Assembly: GCA_029778615.1 (NCBI GenBank)
Contig: JAKOPZ010000224.1
Location: 1-35,038, forward strand
Length of the DNA: 35,038 nucleotides
Direction of reading: 5' to 3'
Origin: Chloroflexota bacterium
GTDB taxonomy: Bacteria > Chloroflexota > Anaerolineae > UBA4142 > SHND01
The notes beneath the pieces are model-generated. The model was not told the origin of the DNA, made no database searches, and was given only the letters and a program-made list of their open reading frames with translations. Numbering within the stretch: the first letter of the stretch is position 1; each line of letters opens with the position of its first letter. Below, piece after piece: positions 1 through 7,449 of this stretch. Made by a program: the position numbers and the translations under genes.

Positions 1-157
1 CGTTTCCGTGCGTTTCTGCGCCTCTGCCAATTCCTCGACGCGCGTTTCCGTGCGTTTCTGCGCCTCTGCCAATTCCTCGACGCGCGTTTCCGTGCGTTTC
101 TGCGCCTCTGCCAATTCCTCGACGCGCGTTTCCGTGCGTTTCTGCGCCTCTGCCAAC
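1..157 (-). repeat. 42-bp tandem repeat inside coiled-coil gene
   Basis: Three identical 42-bp units (1-42, 43-84, 85-126) and a partial fourth (127-157) encode the 14-residue heptad pair. Identity at every base, synonymous sites included, points to recent expansion. The array probably continues beyond the window. Confidence 0.9.
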
Positions 158-285
158 TCGCGCACAATTTCGGGCAGTGAACGCAAGTCCGCCCCCAACA
201 AGGCGCGCTCCATCTCGACGCGCCATTCAGGACGGTCGCGCAAAAGTTGAATCAAGTCTTGGACATCTTGAATCGTAATCGCCAT
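1..285 (-). CDS. Coiled-coil protein, N-terminal part (cut by window edge)
   Basis: Reading from an ATG at 285 the frame stays open for 95 codons to the window edge, so the C-terminus is missing. The N-terminal ~40 residues (starting [15 protein letters not shown]) form a short helical head. From about residue 43 the protein is a repeat of the 14-residue unit [14 protein letters not shown], two heptads long, as expected of a coiled coil. A Shine-Dalgarno-like AGGTG lies just upstream. Proteins with this head and heptad stretch are common in Chloroflexota and cyanobacteria and often continue into a PD-(D/E)XK nuclease-like C-terminal domain (DUF3782 type). That domain would be outside the window, so the function is inferred only from family resemblance. 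A plus-strand frame of 80 codons here is a shadow of the repeat. Confidence 0.8.
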   Translation of the reverse strand, partial: MAITIQDVQDLIQLLRDRPEWRVEMERALLGADLRSLPEIVRELAEAQKRTETRVEELAEAQKRTETRVEELAEAQKRTETRVEELAEAQKRTET

Positions 286-304
286 CGCGCACCTGCATTG
301 CAAA

Positions 305-1552
305 TTATACCACGCCCGTTACGTTCTTGTGCTTTTCGCCGACCAAAAACCACGTCGCCATTTTGCCTTTGCCTTTGACCTCCAAGATGCCGCGCGGCTC
401 GCACACAAATTCATCGCGAATGAGATGATACGTCAGCGCACCGATTTGGATTTTGCCCGGCACGCTGTACGACTCCATGCGCGCGGCGACGTTCACGGGG
501 TCGCCCCACAAATCGTACACAAATTTCTTTGTGCCGATGACGCCCGCGACCAGTGCGCCCGAATTAATACCGATGCGAAAATTCAAATGCTTGCCGTTGC
601 GCGGCGGGCGTCCGCGAATATAAGCGCGCATATCGAGCGCCATGCGCGCGAGCGTTTGCGCGTGGTCGGGACGCGGCACCGGCACGCCCGCCGCGCACAT
701 GTAATTGTCGCCGATGGTGCGAATCTTTTCCACACCGTAGCGCTCCAAAAGAGAATCAAAGTACGAAAAAATTTCGTTCAACATTTCAACCATTTCGGCG
801 GGCGGCAGTTCCGCCGACCACGGCGTAAAGTTCACAATGTCCGCAAACAGAATGCTCGCGCACTCGTACGAATCGGCAATCGTGCCGCTGTTCTGTTTGA
901 GGCGCGGCGCGATTTCTTTGGGCAAAATGTTGAGCAGCAATTTTTCCGACGTGTCGCGTTCCACACGCACTTGCGCCAGCGCGGTGTTACGTTCGCGGAT
1001 AAAAGAGTATAGCAGCGCGAATGCCACCGTCGAAATCGCGCCGATGTTCATCAAGAAAAACGCGAGCCGCACCAACGCCGGCAAATTATTGTCGGCGCGC
1101 AAATTTGGCTGAATCAAGCTGCTCGCCAATAACAAGGTCAAATACGCGGCGAACCACCCCAATGCCTGGCGCGGTCCATAAAAAATCAATGCCCCAATTG
1201 GCGCGAGCAGAGACCACAACACCACCGCGCTCGAATTGACAAAGCCGCCGAGCGCGATGCCCAATGCAAACGGCAGGAGCAAAATCAGCGCCAATTCCGC
1301 CAAGCGAAAAAAATCATAGTTGCCGGTGAGCGCAAACACAACCATCGCGGCAACCGAAAGCGCCGCATACGTCCATGGCACCAGCGCGGCAAGCGGTTCG
1401 GCATAGAACGCATAGAGCGCACCCCAAACCACTCCGGCGGGCAAAATCAAAAACGACATCAAAAGCAGATAGCGTTTTCGTACGCGCACTTCTTCAGTGT
1501 CGGATTCGCGCGCACCGATGCGAATCACTTTTTCTACAATATCTTTGACCAT
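305..1552 (-). CDS. Membrane-bound class III adenylate cyclase
   Basis: Makes cyclic AMP from ATP at the inner face of the membrane. The 415-residue product has about six membrane helices (residues ~30-185), a short linker helix, then a class III cyclase catalytic domain (~230-400). Both metal-binding aspartates are visible (D238 in FADIVNFT and D282 in TIGDNYM). The purine-specifying pair is K276 and D347 (in VYDLWGD), the combination typical of adenylate rather than guanylate cyclases. The transition-state residues N354 and R358 (in PVNVAARM) are present, so the enzyme should be active. I chose the ATG at 1552; a TTG four codons upstream (1564) is possible and neither has a good ribosome site. 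It follows a decayed hydrolase remnant with no clear promoter. What signal the membrane part senses is not evident. Confidence 0.9.
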   Translation of the reverse strand: MVKDIVEKVIRIGARESDTEEVRVRKRYLLLMSFLILPAGVVWGALYAFYAEPLAALVPWTYAALSVAAMVVFALTGNYDFFRLAELALILLLPFALGIALGGFVNSSAVVLWSLLAPIGALIFYGPRQALGWFAAYLTLLLASSLIQPNLRADNNLPALVRLAFFLMNIGAISTVAFALLYSFIRERNTALAQVRVERDTSEKLLLNILPKEIAPRLKQNSGTIADSYECASILFADIVNFTPWSAELPPAEMVEMLNEIFSYFDSLLERYGVEKIRTIGDNYMCAAGVPVPRPDHAQTLARMALDMRAYIRGRPPRNGKHLNFRIGINSGALVAGVIGTKKFVYDLWGDPVNVAARMESYSVPGKIQIGALTYHLIRDEFVCEPRGILEVKGKGKMATWFLVGEKHKNVTGVV

Positions 1553-1587
1553 ATTTGAGTTCAAGCGGCAGACATTCCAAAGCTTAT

Positions 1588-1865
1588 ATGCGACGCGTCA
1601 AACGTGTGAGATGAATTTCCAGGTCCGCGACGTTTTGCTCCGCAGTGTATGTGGACGCTTCGGCGTGGTCCGAATTTTCGGTATCGCGTTGTTTATAAAA
1701 AATCAAGCGCGCGTCGGATGACAACGCGCGCAGTTCTTGCAAAGAGTCGTGCAAAAGACCGGGTCCGCCGTTTCACAAACACAGCGGCTCGCCCGCATCG
1801 CTAATTTCGTAATAGATTCTTACGCCATTGGTATTAACGTAACCGTCGAATATTTCAGAATTCAT
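1588..1865 (-). pseudogene. Truncated alpha/beta-hydrolase (proline iminopeptidase-like) remnant
   Basis: The minus strand reads MNSEIFDGYVNTNGVRIYYE, then -ISDAGEPLCL, an in-frame TGA at about codon 31 (1773-1775), then NGGPGLLHDSLQEL, LIFYKQRD, and YTAEQNVADLEIHL before a TAA at about 1588. These blocks match in order the N-terminus of S33 peptidases and alpha/beta hydrolases: beta strands, the (H/N)GGPG oxyanion-hole motif, the FYDQRG-like block, and the Tyr-Thr..Gln-Val-Asp-Leu-Glu helix. The nucleophile elbow and the remaining ~200 residues are absent. The internal stop, the damaged FYDQRG block and the truncation indicate a decaying gene. Its ATG overlaps the stop of the upstream crotonase gene as ATGA, so it was once part of that operon. 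This accounts for the otherwise gene-free 1565-1861 interval. Confidence 0.75.
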
Positions 1866-2656
1866 CGTCCGATGTATGACGGCGCGCGTTTTTCCAAGAA
1901 CGCGTGGACGCCTTCGCGATGGTCGGCAGTTTCGATGGCAATGTTTTGCGCGTACGCTTCATAATCGAGCGCGCCTTCCAAATCGGTGACGAGCGCGCGG
2001 TTAAAGGCGCGTTTGGAGAGTCCAATGCCGCGTGTCGGCGCAGTCGCCAATTGTTTCGCCAGCGTCATCGTCGCATCCATCAGTTCAGCGGGCGGAAAAA
2101 CTTTGTTTGCCAAGCCCGCCGCGTACGCGCCGCGCGCGTCGAGCAATTCATTCGTCAGCGCCATTTCTAGGGCGCGCCCGTAGCCGATGAGGCGCGGCAA
2201 AAGAAACGAGGTGCCCGAATCGGGAGCGAGTCCGATGCCGATGAACGCCATGCGAAATTTCGCGTTCTCGGACACATAACGGATATCGCACGCGCAGCAA
2301 ATGCCAAGTCCCGCCCCGGCCGCCGCGCCATTCACCGCGGCGATGATTGGTTTTTCAATCGTGCGGATTTTGGTCACAACCTTGTTGTAACCGTTCAACA
2401 GATGTTCGCGGACGCTTAAACCTTCGGGCGAATTTTGGCGTTCCAAAAATGCGGCGAGGTCTTGCCCCGCGCAAAAATTTTTCCCCGCGCCCGTAAGGAC
2501 GACTGCGCGAATGGTTTCATCGCGTTCGATTTGTTTCAACGCGTCCAACGTTTCTCGCGTCATTTCGTCATCAAACGCATTCGATTTGTCGGGACGATTC
2601 AAAGTAATCGTGGCGACGCCGGAATCGGTCGTGAATAAAATTTTCGTGTAAGACAT
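1862..2656 (-). CDS. Enoyl-CoA hydratase/isomerase family protein (PaaG-like)
   Basis: Crotonase-fold enzyme of 264 residues acting on a CoA thioester in the cytoplasm. The CoA/oxyanion region reads LTGAGKNFCAGQDL, followed by the AAVNGAAAGAG turn. The two glutamates of true enoyl-CoA hydratases are missing: the first position is in GAGLGICC, and the second region reads GLAPDSGTSFLLPRL with D146. That Asp-containing pattern and the overall sequence resemble PaaG, the ring-opening epoxyphenylacetyl-CoA isomerase (oxepin-CoA forming), and related isomerases. Without other paa genes here the substrate remains open. I chose the ATG at 2656; a TTG 11 codons upstream would place a repeat-derived stretch in the protein. 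The stop overlaps the hydrolase remnant. The gap to the Gfo/Idh gene is filled by a palindrome of short tandem units. Confidence 0.88.
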   Translation of the reverse strand: MSYTKILFTTDSGVATITLNRPDKSNAFDDEMTRETLDALKQIERDETIRAVVLTGAGKNFCAGQDLAAFLERQNSPEGLSVREHLLNGYNKVVTKIRTIEKPIIAAVNGAAAGAGLGICCACDIRYVSENAKFRMAFIGIGLAPDSGTSFLLPRLIGYGRALEMALTNELLDARGAYAAGLANKVFPPAELMDATMTLAKQLATAPTRGIGLSKRAFNRALVTDLEGALDYEAYAQNIAIETADHREGVHAFLEKRAPSYIGR

Positions 2657-2660
2657 CGTT

Positions 2661-2726
2661 GTCGGATGGGCGGGTGGTCGGATGGTCAAGGCGAATTGAC
2701 TATCCGACTATCCGCCTATCGGATTG
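2661..2726. repeat. Palindrome with arms of short tandem units (GTCGGATG type)
   Basis: The left arm (2661-2690) and right arm (2696-2726) are inverted copies made of tandem units related to GTCGGATG / GGATAGTC, separated by about 5 bases. The inner 13 bases (GTCGGAT-R-GTCAA) pair almost perfectly. The right arm includes the last codons and stop of the Gfo/Idh gene. It has the same layout as the elements at 4154, 11485 and 32626 but a different unit sequence. Confidence 0.7.
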
Positions 2727-3789
2727 AAGACCACAACATATCATCCGCCGAGCGCTGAATCGCTTCCATGACCTTGTGCGTTCCTACCGCGTCTTGAAAC
2801 GTCGGCGGTTTGCGTCCCGCCAATTTTTCGCCTTGTATTTGTTTCGTCAAATCGGTTATCAATTCGCACAATGCCCACATGAGCGGCTCGCGCGGACGGT
2901 CCGGTAATTCGAGGCGGCGCGGAATTTCGAGCAAACCAAAATCGCGTTCGGTGTCGCGTTTGCCGGCGAGCGCGCCGCTGGTGATTTGCAGTGTCGCACG
3001 CGAACCGACGAGCGAAATGCTCCAGGGCAAATCTTCGCGCGCACCCGTGACAAAATTCAAAATCGCGCTGCCGCCGTTTTCAAATTTCAATAACGCGAGA
3101 AACGTGTCGTCCGCCGTCGCGGTAAATTTTTCAATTTTCTGTTCGCGTCCCACGAGCACGGGACGCCGCACTTTGGAGAATAACGTTTCGCGGTCGGCAA
3201 ACACCGAACCGACAGGACCGAACCACCATTGTAACGCGTCAATGAAATGCACCGCGACATTGCGCATCACACCGCCGCCGCGTTTTTCGTCCGCCGCCCA
3301 ATTACCATTTACACCCCACGGCTGCGCCATTACGAACGTAATCGTCGCACGCAAAAATTTGCCGAGATATTCTTCGGCAATCAATTCTTGCGCGTACGCG
3401 TACGAAGGCAAATAGCGCGTTTGAAAGGCGACGGCGTTTTTGATTTTACGCTGCTGCGCGGTCTCGTGCAGTGCTTGCGCTTGAGGCGAATTCAAACCGA
3501 CGGGCGATTCCACCAACACGGCTTTTTTCGCCAGCATCGCTTTGTTCGCCAATTCCTTTTGCGTGTCGGGCGGCGTCGCAATGGTCACCAAATCAATTTC
3601 ATCACGCGAAAAAATTTCGTTCGGATTGCCTGTGGCGAATGGGATGCCCGCGTTTTTGGCAATCGTCTTGGCGCGTTCCGCGTCCGCATCGCACACCGCG
3701 ACGAGTTCCAAATTTTTGATGCGCCGCAGCGCGTCAATATGCAATTGCCCCCACGCCAAGCCAATCACTGCCGCGCGCACACTCGTCAT
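2716..3789 (-). CDS. Gfo/Idh/MocA family oxidoreductase
   Basis: NAD(P)-dependent oxidoreductase of 357 residues, usually acting on sugars, inositols or their derivatives. The N-terminal Rossmann fold shows the dinucleotide motif in VIGLAWGQLHIDALRR, followed by an acidic VCDAD at the end of the second strand that favours NAD. The C-terminal alpha/beta domain starts near residue 125 and contains the histidine motif GGGVMRNVAVHFIDALQWW. The usual EKP catalytic-lysine motif is replaced by VESPVG, so the lysine is a serine; activity or substrate may differ from the classic enzymes. The ATG at 3789 overlaps the stop of the preceding 119-residue gene (ATGA). The last residues (SSIR) fall in the palindromic repeat. 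Confidence 0.9.
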   Translation of the reverse strand: MTSVRAAVIGLAWGQLHIDALRRIKNLELVAVCDADAERAKTIAKNAGIPFATGNPNEIFSRDEIDLVTIATPPDTQKELANKAMLAKKAVLVESPVGLNSPQAQALHETAQQRKIKNAVAFQTRYLPSYAYAQELIAEEYLGKFLRATITFVMAQPWGVNGNWAADEKRGGGVMRNVAVHFIDALQWWFGPVGSVFADRETLFSKVRRPVLVGREQKIEKFTATADDTFLALLKFENGGSAILNFVTGAREDLPWSISLVGSRATLQITSGALAGKRDTERDFGLLEIPRRLELPDRPREPLMWALCELITDLTKQIQGEKLAGRKPPTFQDAVGTHKVMEAIQRSADDMLWSSIR

Positions 3790-4145
3790 GCGTCATCTTC
3801 ATCCTGCCGACGCGGCATGTTGTCTTGAATATCTTGTGGCTGATGGCGCACCCACAAATTCAACAGGTCCCCTTCGGGCAATGCCTGATATTTTGCGGCA
3901 ACAATTTCCAACTGCTTGCGCATTCCGGTCAGCGTCGGAAAATCCAAATGAATCGGACGTTGGGAATGCCACGCGCGCTGACAGCGCTCCATCAGCATTT
4001 GTCCTTTCAAGGAACGCACTTGACAGAGCGAAATAAAAAACGGACGCGCCGAATCGAGCAGTGAGTACATCCATTCATCTTTCACCACTTGAAATTCGGG
4101 CGGCGGTCCTTCGACAATCGTGATCAGTTCGGGGTCGGCTTCCAT
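3786..4145 (-). CDS. Conserved hypothetical protein, 119 residues
   Basis: I do not recognise this family. The product is soluble, with no signal peptide or membrane segment. It has a beta-strand-like start (PELITIVEGPPPEFQVV), a tryptophan-containing central part (DEWMYSLLDSARPFF, WHSQRPIHLDFPTL), a helical segment (MRKQLEIVAAKYQALP) and an acidic, Arg-rich tail (PRRQDEDDA). The 4-base overlap with the oxidoreductase start suggests it is translated with it and could serve the same pathway. The intact frame, normal composition and coupled position support a real gene. Confidence 0.7.
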   Translation of the reverse strand: MEADPELITIVEGPPPEFQVVKDEWMYSLLDSARPFFISLCQVRSLKGQMLMERCQRAWHSQRPIHLDFPTLTGMRKQLEIVAAKYQALPEGDLLNLWVRHQPQDIQDNMPRRQDEDDA

Positions 4146-4153
4146 GAATAACC

Positions 4154-4220
4154 AGAGACTAGAGATTAGAGATTAGAGATTTAACTTGGATTCAATCTCT
4201 AGTCTCTAATCTCCACTCTC
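4154..4220. repeat. Heptamer-unit palindrome (AGAGAYT type)
   Basis: The left arm at 4154-4182 is four tandem heptamers (AGAGACT then AGAGATT three times). The right arm at 4191-4220 is the inverted counterpart (heptamers AATCTCT, AGTCTCT, AATCTCC, ACTCTCT). About 27 of 31 bases pair, with most differences being C/T or A/G changes tolerated as G-U pairs in RNA. It fills the gap between the crotonase stop and the 119-residue gene. Confidence 0.85.
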
Positions 4221-4993
4221 TACTTGCCTTTCCATTCTGCTTTTCGTTTTTCGACAAACGCGTTCATGCCTTCGTGCGCGTCGTCGGTGCCAAACAAAAA
4301 GTAAAACAATTTGCGTTCGTAATCCAATCCGTCGGCGAGTGAGGATTCGAATGCTTTGTTGACCGATTCCTTGGCGAGCCGCACAGCAATCGGCGCTTTG
4401 GACGCGATTTCGCGCGCGAGATTTTTTGCTTCGTCCAGATAGGATTCTGTTGGCACGACGCGCGCGACAAGTCCGCGCGCTTCGGCTTCGCGCGCGGACA
4501 TGGCGCGTCCCGTCAACACCATTTCCATCGCTTTGGATTTTCCAATCGCCCGCGTGAGACGCTGTGTGCCGCCCGCGCCGGGAATGACGCCGAGATTGAT
4601 TTCGGGCTGGGCGAATTGTGCGGACTCGGAGGCAACAATCAAATCGCAAGTCATCGCGAGTTCACAGCCGCCGCCGAACGCGTAACCGCTCACCGCCGCA
4701 ATCACCGGTTTGGAAACTTTTTTGATGCGGTCCCAATACGCAATCCAATTTTTTTCCAACATTTCGACAGGCGTCGCGCTTGCCATGTCTTTAATGTCCG
4801 CGCCCGCGCCAAACGCGCGTTCATTGCCTGTGACAATCAGGCAGCGAATCGCCGCGTCCGCGTCCAATTCTTCGAGCGCGCTGGTGACTTCGAGCATGAC
4901 GCGGCTGTTGAGCGCGTTGAGTTGTTTGGGGCGATTGATTTGTACAACCGCAATCGGTTCTTCGCGCTGAATGAGAATGAATTCGTATGGCAT
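4220..4993 (-). CDS. Enoyl-CoA hydratase (crotonase)
   Basis: Hydrates trans-2-enoyl-CoA to 3-hydroxyacyl-CoA in fatty or organic acid oxidation. The protein has 257 residues, the standard family length. Both catalytic glutamates are present: E111 in GGGCELAMTCD and E131 in QPEINLGVIPGAGGTQRL. The oxyanion-hole region AFGAGADIKDM is also typical, so this is a full hydratase, unlike its neighbour at 1862-2656. I chose the ATG at 4993; the frame extends 19 codons further only through a palindromic repeat (5006-5068). No acyl-CoA dehydrogenase or thiolase lies in the window, so the pathway cannot be named. Confidence 0.92.
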   Translation of the reverse strand: MPYEFILIQREEPIAVVQINRPKQLNALNSRVMLEVTSALEELDADAAIRCLIVTGNERAFGAGADIKDMASATPVEMLEKNWIAYWDRIKKVSKPVIAAVSGYAFGGGCELAMTCDLIVASESAQFAQPEINLGVIPGAGGTQRLTRAIGKSKAMEMVLTGRAMSAREAEARGLVARVVPTESYLDEAKNLAREIASKAPIAVRLAKESVNKAFESSLADGLDYERKLFYFLFGTDDAHEGMNAFVEKRKAEWKGK

Positions 4994-5005
4994 AAAATTT
5001 TGAGC

Positions 5006-5068
5006 GTAGGACAAATTTGCAATTTGTCCTCTGCAACTCGCGCGGAACAAATTACAAGTTTGTTCTAC
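5006..5068. repeat. Pair of GTAG-headed palindromes in inverted orientation (REP-like)
   Basis: GTAG at 5006-5009 heads a perfect hairpin (AGGACAAATT / AATTTGTCCT, 5008-5030, 3-base loop). An opposite copy, headed by CTAC at 5065-5068, contains GAACAAA / TTTGTTC (5045-5065). The outer ends (CGTAG...CTACG) also pair, so the whole is a two-hairpin unit like a REP doublet. It lies between the DUF1444 stop and the crotonase start. Confidence 0.75.
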
Positions 5069-5886
5069 GGGGAAAGCAATTGTAATTCACCTTCGCGCAC
5101 AAGCAAAAGTTTTTCAAACAGACCGCTTGGCGAATTTTGCGCGTCGGTTGCGATTTGTGCGCGCAGTGCATTGAACGCGGGATGCTCGCGCGCCAAGCCA
5201 AGCAGCAGGTCGTGCGTGGGTATTCCGAGTACGAGCTCGCCTTGGATGCGCGCTTGCCAGTCCAGGCGATGCGATGGCAACATCGCAAACGCGGCGGCGT
5301 TGGGCGAATGAGCCAGCAGCAGTGTTTCAATCCCTTCGCCATTCACCAAAGTTGGAATGTCTGCCGCGCGTCGTTCCAAATTTTCCAACGCAGCATCATA
5401 CGCGGTTTGCGAATCAATCTCCCATGCGGGAATCGCATCGAGTTGAACATATTCAAACGAATCGTCTTGGTCGAGAATCAACGCCGCGCCCAAATCTTGA
5501 ACCATCGAACGAACTACTACGCGCACACCCTCGTCGCGTTTTTTCATCCACTGCGGCGCGGTCATCCAGCGCGGCAATAATTTTTCACGCACGCGCGCAA
5601 ATTTTTCATTCCCCATCTTTTCTTGCGCGCCGTTGTTGAGCAACGCGGCAATGAATTGTTCAATCACGAGCGACAATGCGTCGGGATTCGCGCGATAACG
5701 TTCATACGAACGTTCGAGTTGCGCGGCGGTCTCCGCGCCGCGCACGCGCAGACGCAATTGCAACCCTTTGCCGCCAAGAATTTCGATGTCGTTCAACGGA
5801 CGCAAGCGCGCGGTGACAAGCGCGGAAAACATTTCCGCGCTCATCGGCGGGATTTCGCGTTCGTCAAAGGAGTCGGGCTTCCACAT
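5065..5886 (-). CDS. DUF1444 (YtpQ-like) family protein
   Basis: A soluble protein of 273 residues with no signal peptide. It resembles the DUF1444/YtpQ family: a central block VVRSMVQDLGAALILD, then a Leu/Asn-rich helix (AYDAALENLERR), and near the C-terminus the conserved RIQGELVLGIPTHDLLLGLARE, which aligns with the GDMVVAVPHQDVL block of Bacillus YtpQ. The biochemical role of this family is not established. The gene starts with ATG at 5886, 88 bases downstream of the VWA gene, and its stop codon lies in the palindrome at 5006-5068. Confidence 0.65.
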   Translation of the reverse strand: MWKPDSFDEREIPPMSAEMFSALVTARLRPLNDIEILGGKGLQLRLRVRGAETAAQLERSYERYRANPDALSLVIEQFIAALLNNGAQEKMGNEKFARVREKLLPRWMTAPQWMKKRDEGVRVVVRSMVQDLGAALILDQDDSFEYVQLDAIPAWEIDSQTAYDAALENLERRAADIPTLVNGEGIETLLLAHSPNAAAFAMLPSHRLDWQARIQGELVLGIPTHDLLLGLAREHPAFNALRAQIATDAQNSPSGLFEKLLLVREGELQLLSP

Positions 5887-5960
5887 GAGCTTGATGACCG
5901 TTGTTCAAAACGACGGTAAAAAACCGCAACGAATGGAACGCGCTTGGGTTCTTTCGTTTG

Positions 5961-5981
5961 CCGTTGATTTCCAATCAACGG
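5961..5981 (-). other. Perfect 9-bp stem-loop at the end of the VWA gene
   Basis: CCGTTGATT (5961-5969) and AATCAACGG (5973-5981) form a 9-bp stem with a 3-base loop. The VWA stop codon lies inside the stem. No T-run follows on either strand, so this is more likely a 3'-end stabiliser or pause site than a classic terminator. Confidence 0.5.
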
Positions 5982-6727
5982 GGCGCGGGTGAATTTAACC
6001 TCAAGTACTCGTTCACGCGTCCATCGCCGATCCGGTACACATCGGCAACCGTTTCCGAGACGCGGCTCGCCACATCGCCAAAGATTTCCAGCAAATCGGT
6101 GAAATCGGTGTGGGCAGAAATTTTATACCATTTGCCGCCATTGCGCGCAGCCATTTCTTGATAATACTTGTCTTTGGTCCCGACGACAAAGGTGAGCATT
6201 TCGTTTTCGTGCAATTGTTCGATAACATCGTTGGCTTTGAGTTGGCGCGTTTGTAACGCGGGTTCGTCGGTGATGAGCAGGAGCACTTTGACCGCGTGCG
6301 GACGAAAATCGAGCGCCATTGCTTTTTGCAATGCTTCGAGCGCGGACTCGCCGCGATTCCCGCCGCCGCTGTAGCGCGGAATTTTTTGCAAACTGTTTTT
6401 TGTTGTTTCGATGTTGCGCGAGAAACCTGTCGCTACAATTTTGTCGCCCTTGACCGTGAGGTCGCCGAATGCGACAACGGCGATGCGCGAATCCATTTGC
6501 AAGTTCCCAAAGCGGTCAATAAATTTCGCGGCGGTTTGCAGCAGCCCTTTGATTTTGTCCGACATGGAGCCGGTGGTGTCAATCACAAAAACGAGGTCCA
6601 CCGGTTTGCCGCGCGTCGCCAACAACGTTTCTTCCGTAATCGGTCGTTCCACGCGCGCCAGCCCTTTGTTTTCGTTTTTGCCGCTGCCCAATAAATTGGC
6701 AAATATCTTTTTGCCTGTCTTGCCCAT
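5975..6727 (-). CDS. VWA (von Willebrand factor type A) domain protein
   Basis: A cytoplasmic metal-ion-dependent adhesion-site protein of 250 residues. The VWA domain starts at VDLVFVIDTTGSMSDKIKGL with the MIDAS motif DTTGSMS. The later MIDAS residues are visible in the Gly-rich GGGNRGESALEAL loop and in LLLITDEPA. The end of the domain (MLTFVVGTKDKYYQEMAARNGGKWYKI) matches the usual VWA Gly-Gly-x-Tyr pattern. Such proteins usually mediate metal-dependent protein-protein contacts; the partner is unknown. The ATG at 6727 is supported by a ribosome site (GGAAAGGA, about 8 bases upstream); the frame is open nine codons further but without one. There is no secretion signal. Confidence 0.88.
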   Translation of the reverse strand: MGKTGKKIFANLLGSGKNENKGLARVERPITEETLLATRGKPVDLVFVIDTTGSMSDKIKGLLQTAAKFIDRFGNLQMDSRIAVVAFGDLTVKGDKIVATGFSRNIETTKNSLQKIPRYSGGGNRGESALEALQKAMALDFRPHAVKVLLLITDEPALQTRQLKANDVIEQLHENEMLTFVVGTKDKYYQEMAARNGGKWYKISAHTDFTDLLEIFGDVASRVSETVADVYRIGDGRVNEYLRLNSPAPR

Positions 6728-6774
6728 CGTACACGTTCCTTTCCACGCGCCCAAGGCGCTGTGCTACACATTTT

Positions 6775-6802
6775 ACGCTTGACGTTTCATGCTTCCCGTT
6801 CA
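6775..6802. repeat. Single-arm heptamer array (ACGYTTS type)
   Basis: Four successive heptamers, ACGCTTG, ACGTTTC, ATGCTTC and CCGTTCA, lie between the small lipoprotein stop and the VWA gene. No inverted partner arm is evident, so it looks like a half element of the heptamer class. Confidence 0.5.
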
Positions 6803-6825
6803 AGTCCATCTCACAACGTCGCGCG

Positions 6826-7377
6826 TTATTGTTTCAACATCACCACGCGCCACAAGCTCACGCCTTCGCATTCGTACACACTTCGCAATACGAACGCGCC
6901 GCGCCAACCGTTACCGCTGAATTGCGATTCAGCTTCGTTCGATTCCTGGTCGCCGTATCCCAATTCATAGCCCTGCTTGGGCAGCTCGCGCACCAAGTAG
7001 CTCAAGCCGTCGAACAATCCCATCGGCGCATAGCCCAACACCTGAAGCGAATTGGGGTCATTGTTCAACTGCCACGTGTTGGTAATAACAGTGCCTTTGG
7101 GAAAGGGGAACTTGGGAAAGTTTTCGGGCAGGGGAACCACCTCTTCCAAAGGCGGCGTGCAATCGGGAAGCGCAATGTCTGCGGAGGGAATGCGCGTAAG
7201 GGGAATGTCTGCGCGCGGTGTATTTGTCGGGCGTCCGTGAATGACTAGATCGCCGCCGCCCTGCGCGGACGGATTGTCCACGCCAATTGGGGTGTCTTGC
7301 CCGCACGCAGCCAGCTCAAAGATAAATGTTAAAAGAATCAGCCAACCAAAATTCCAACGCGCTCGTTGCGGTCTCAT
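6826..7377 (-). CDS. Small lipoprotein of unknown function
   Basis: A 183-residue exported protein. The N-terminus has Arg residues, a hydrophobic helix (FGWLILLTFIFEL) and the lipobox LAAC, so it should be lipid-anchored outside the membrane. A low-complexity Pro/Thr linker (VIHGRPTNTPRADIPLTRIP) follows, then a compact domain: PLPENFPKFPFPKGTVITN, YAPMGLFDGLSYLVRELPKQG, and a C-terminal GAFVLRSVYECEGVSLWRV. This layout recalls small extracytoplasmic proteins with a PFP-P-Gly motif, but I cannot name the family. The ATG at 7377 is preferred: the upstream ATG (7407) falls in the loop of a stable hairpin (7391-7424). It follows the sugar-binding protein gene. Confidence 0.75.
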   Translation of the reverse strand: MRPQRARWNFGWLILLTFIFELAACGQDTPIGVDNPSAQGGGDLVIHGRPTNTPRADIPLTRIPSADIALPDCTPPLEEVVPLPENFPKFPFPKGTVITNTWQLNNDPNSLQVLGYAPMGLFDGLSYLVRELPKQGYELGYGDQESNEAESQFSGNGWRGAFVLRSVYECEGVSLWRVVMLKQ

Positions 7378-7390
7378 ACTCTCAAATGGA

Positions 7391-7424
7391 GAGACCGGAT
7401 TTCGCATGATGGAAACCCGGTCTC
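7391..7424 (-). terminator. Stable hairpin after the sugar-binding protein gene
   Basis: 13-bp stem (7391-7403 with 7412-7424) and 8-base loop, 26 bases after the binding-protein stop. The single non-Watson-Crick position is G-U only in minus-strand RNA (A-C on the other strand), which supports function in the minus transcript. The following T-rich tract is weak, so it may protect the 3' end rather than fully terminate. Confidence 0.6.
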
Positions 7425-7449
7425 GTTTACACGCGATGACACTCTCTTG

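Noticed and set aside
1-157. CRISPR array
   Set aside because: The 42-bp units follow one another with no spacers and encode a heptad coiled coil in frame.
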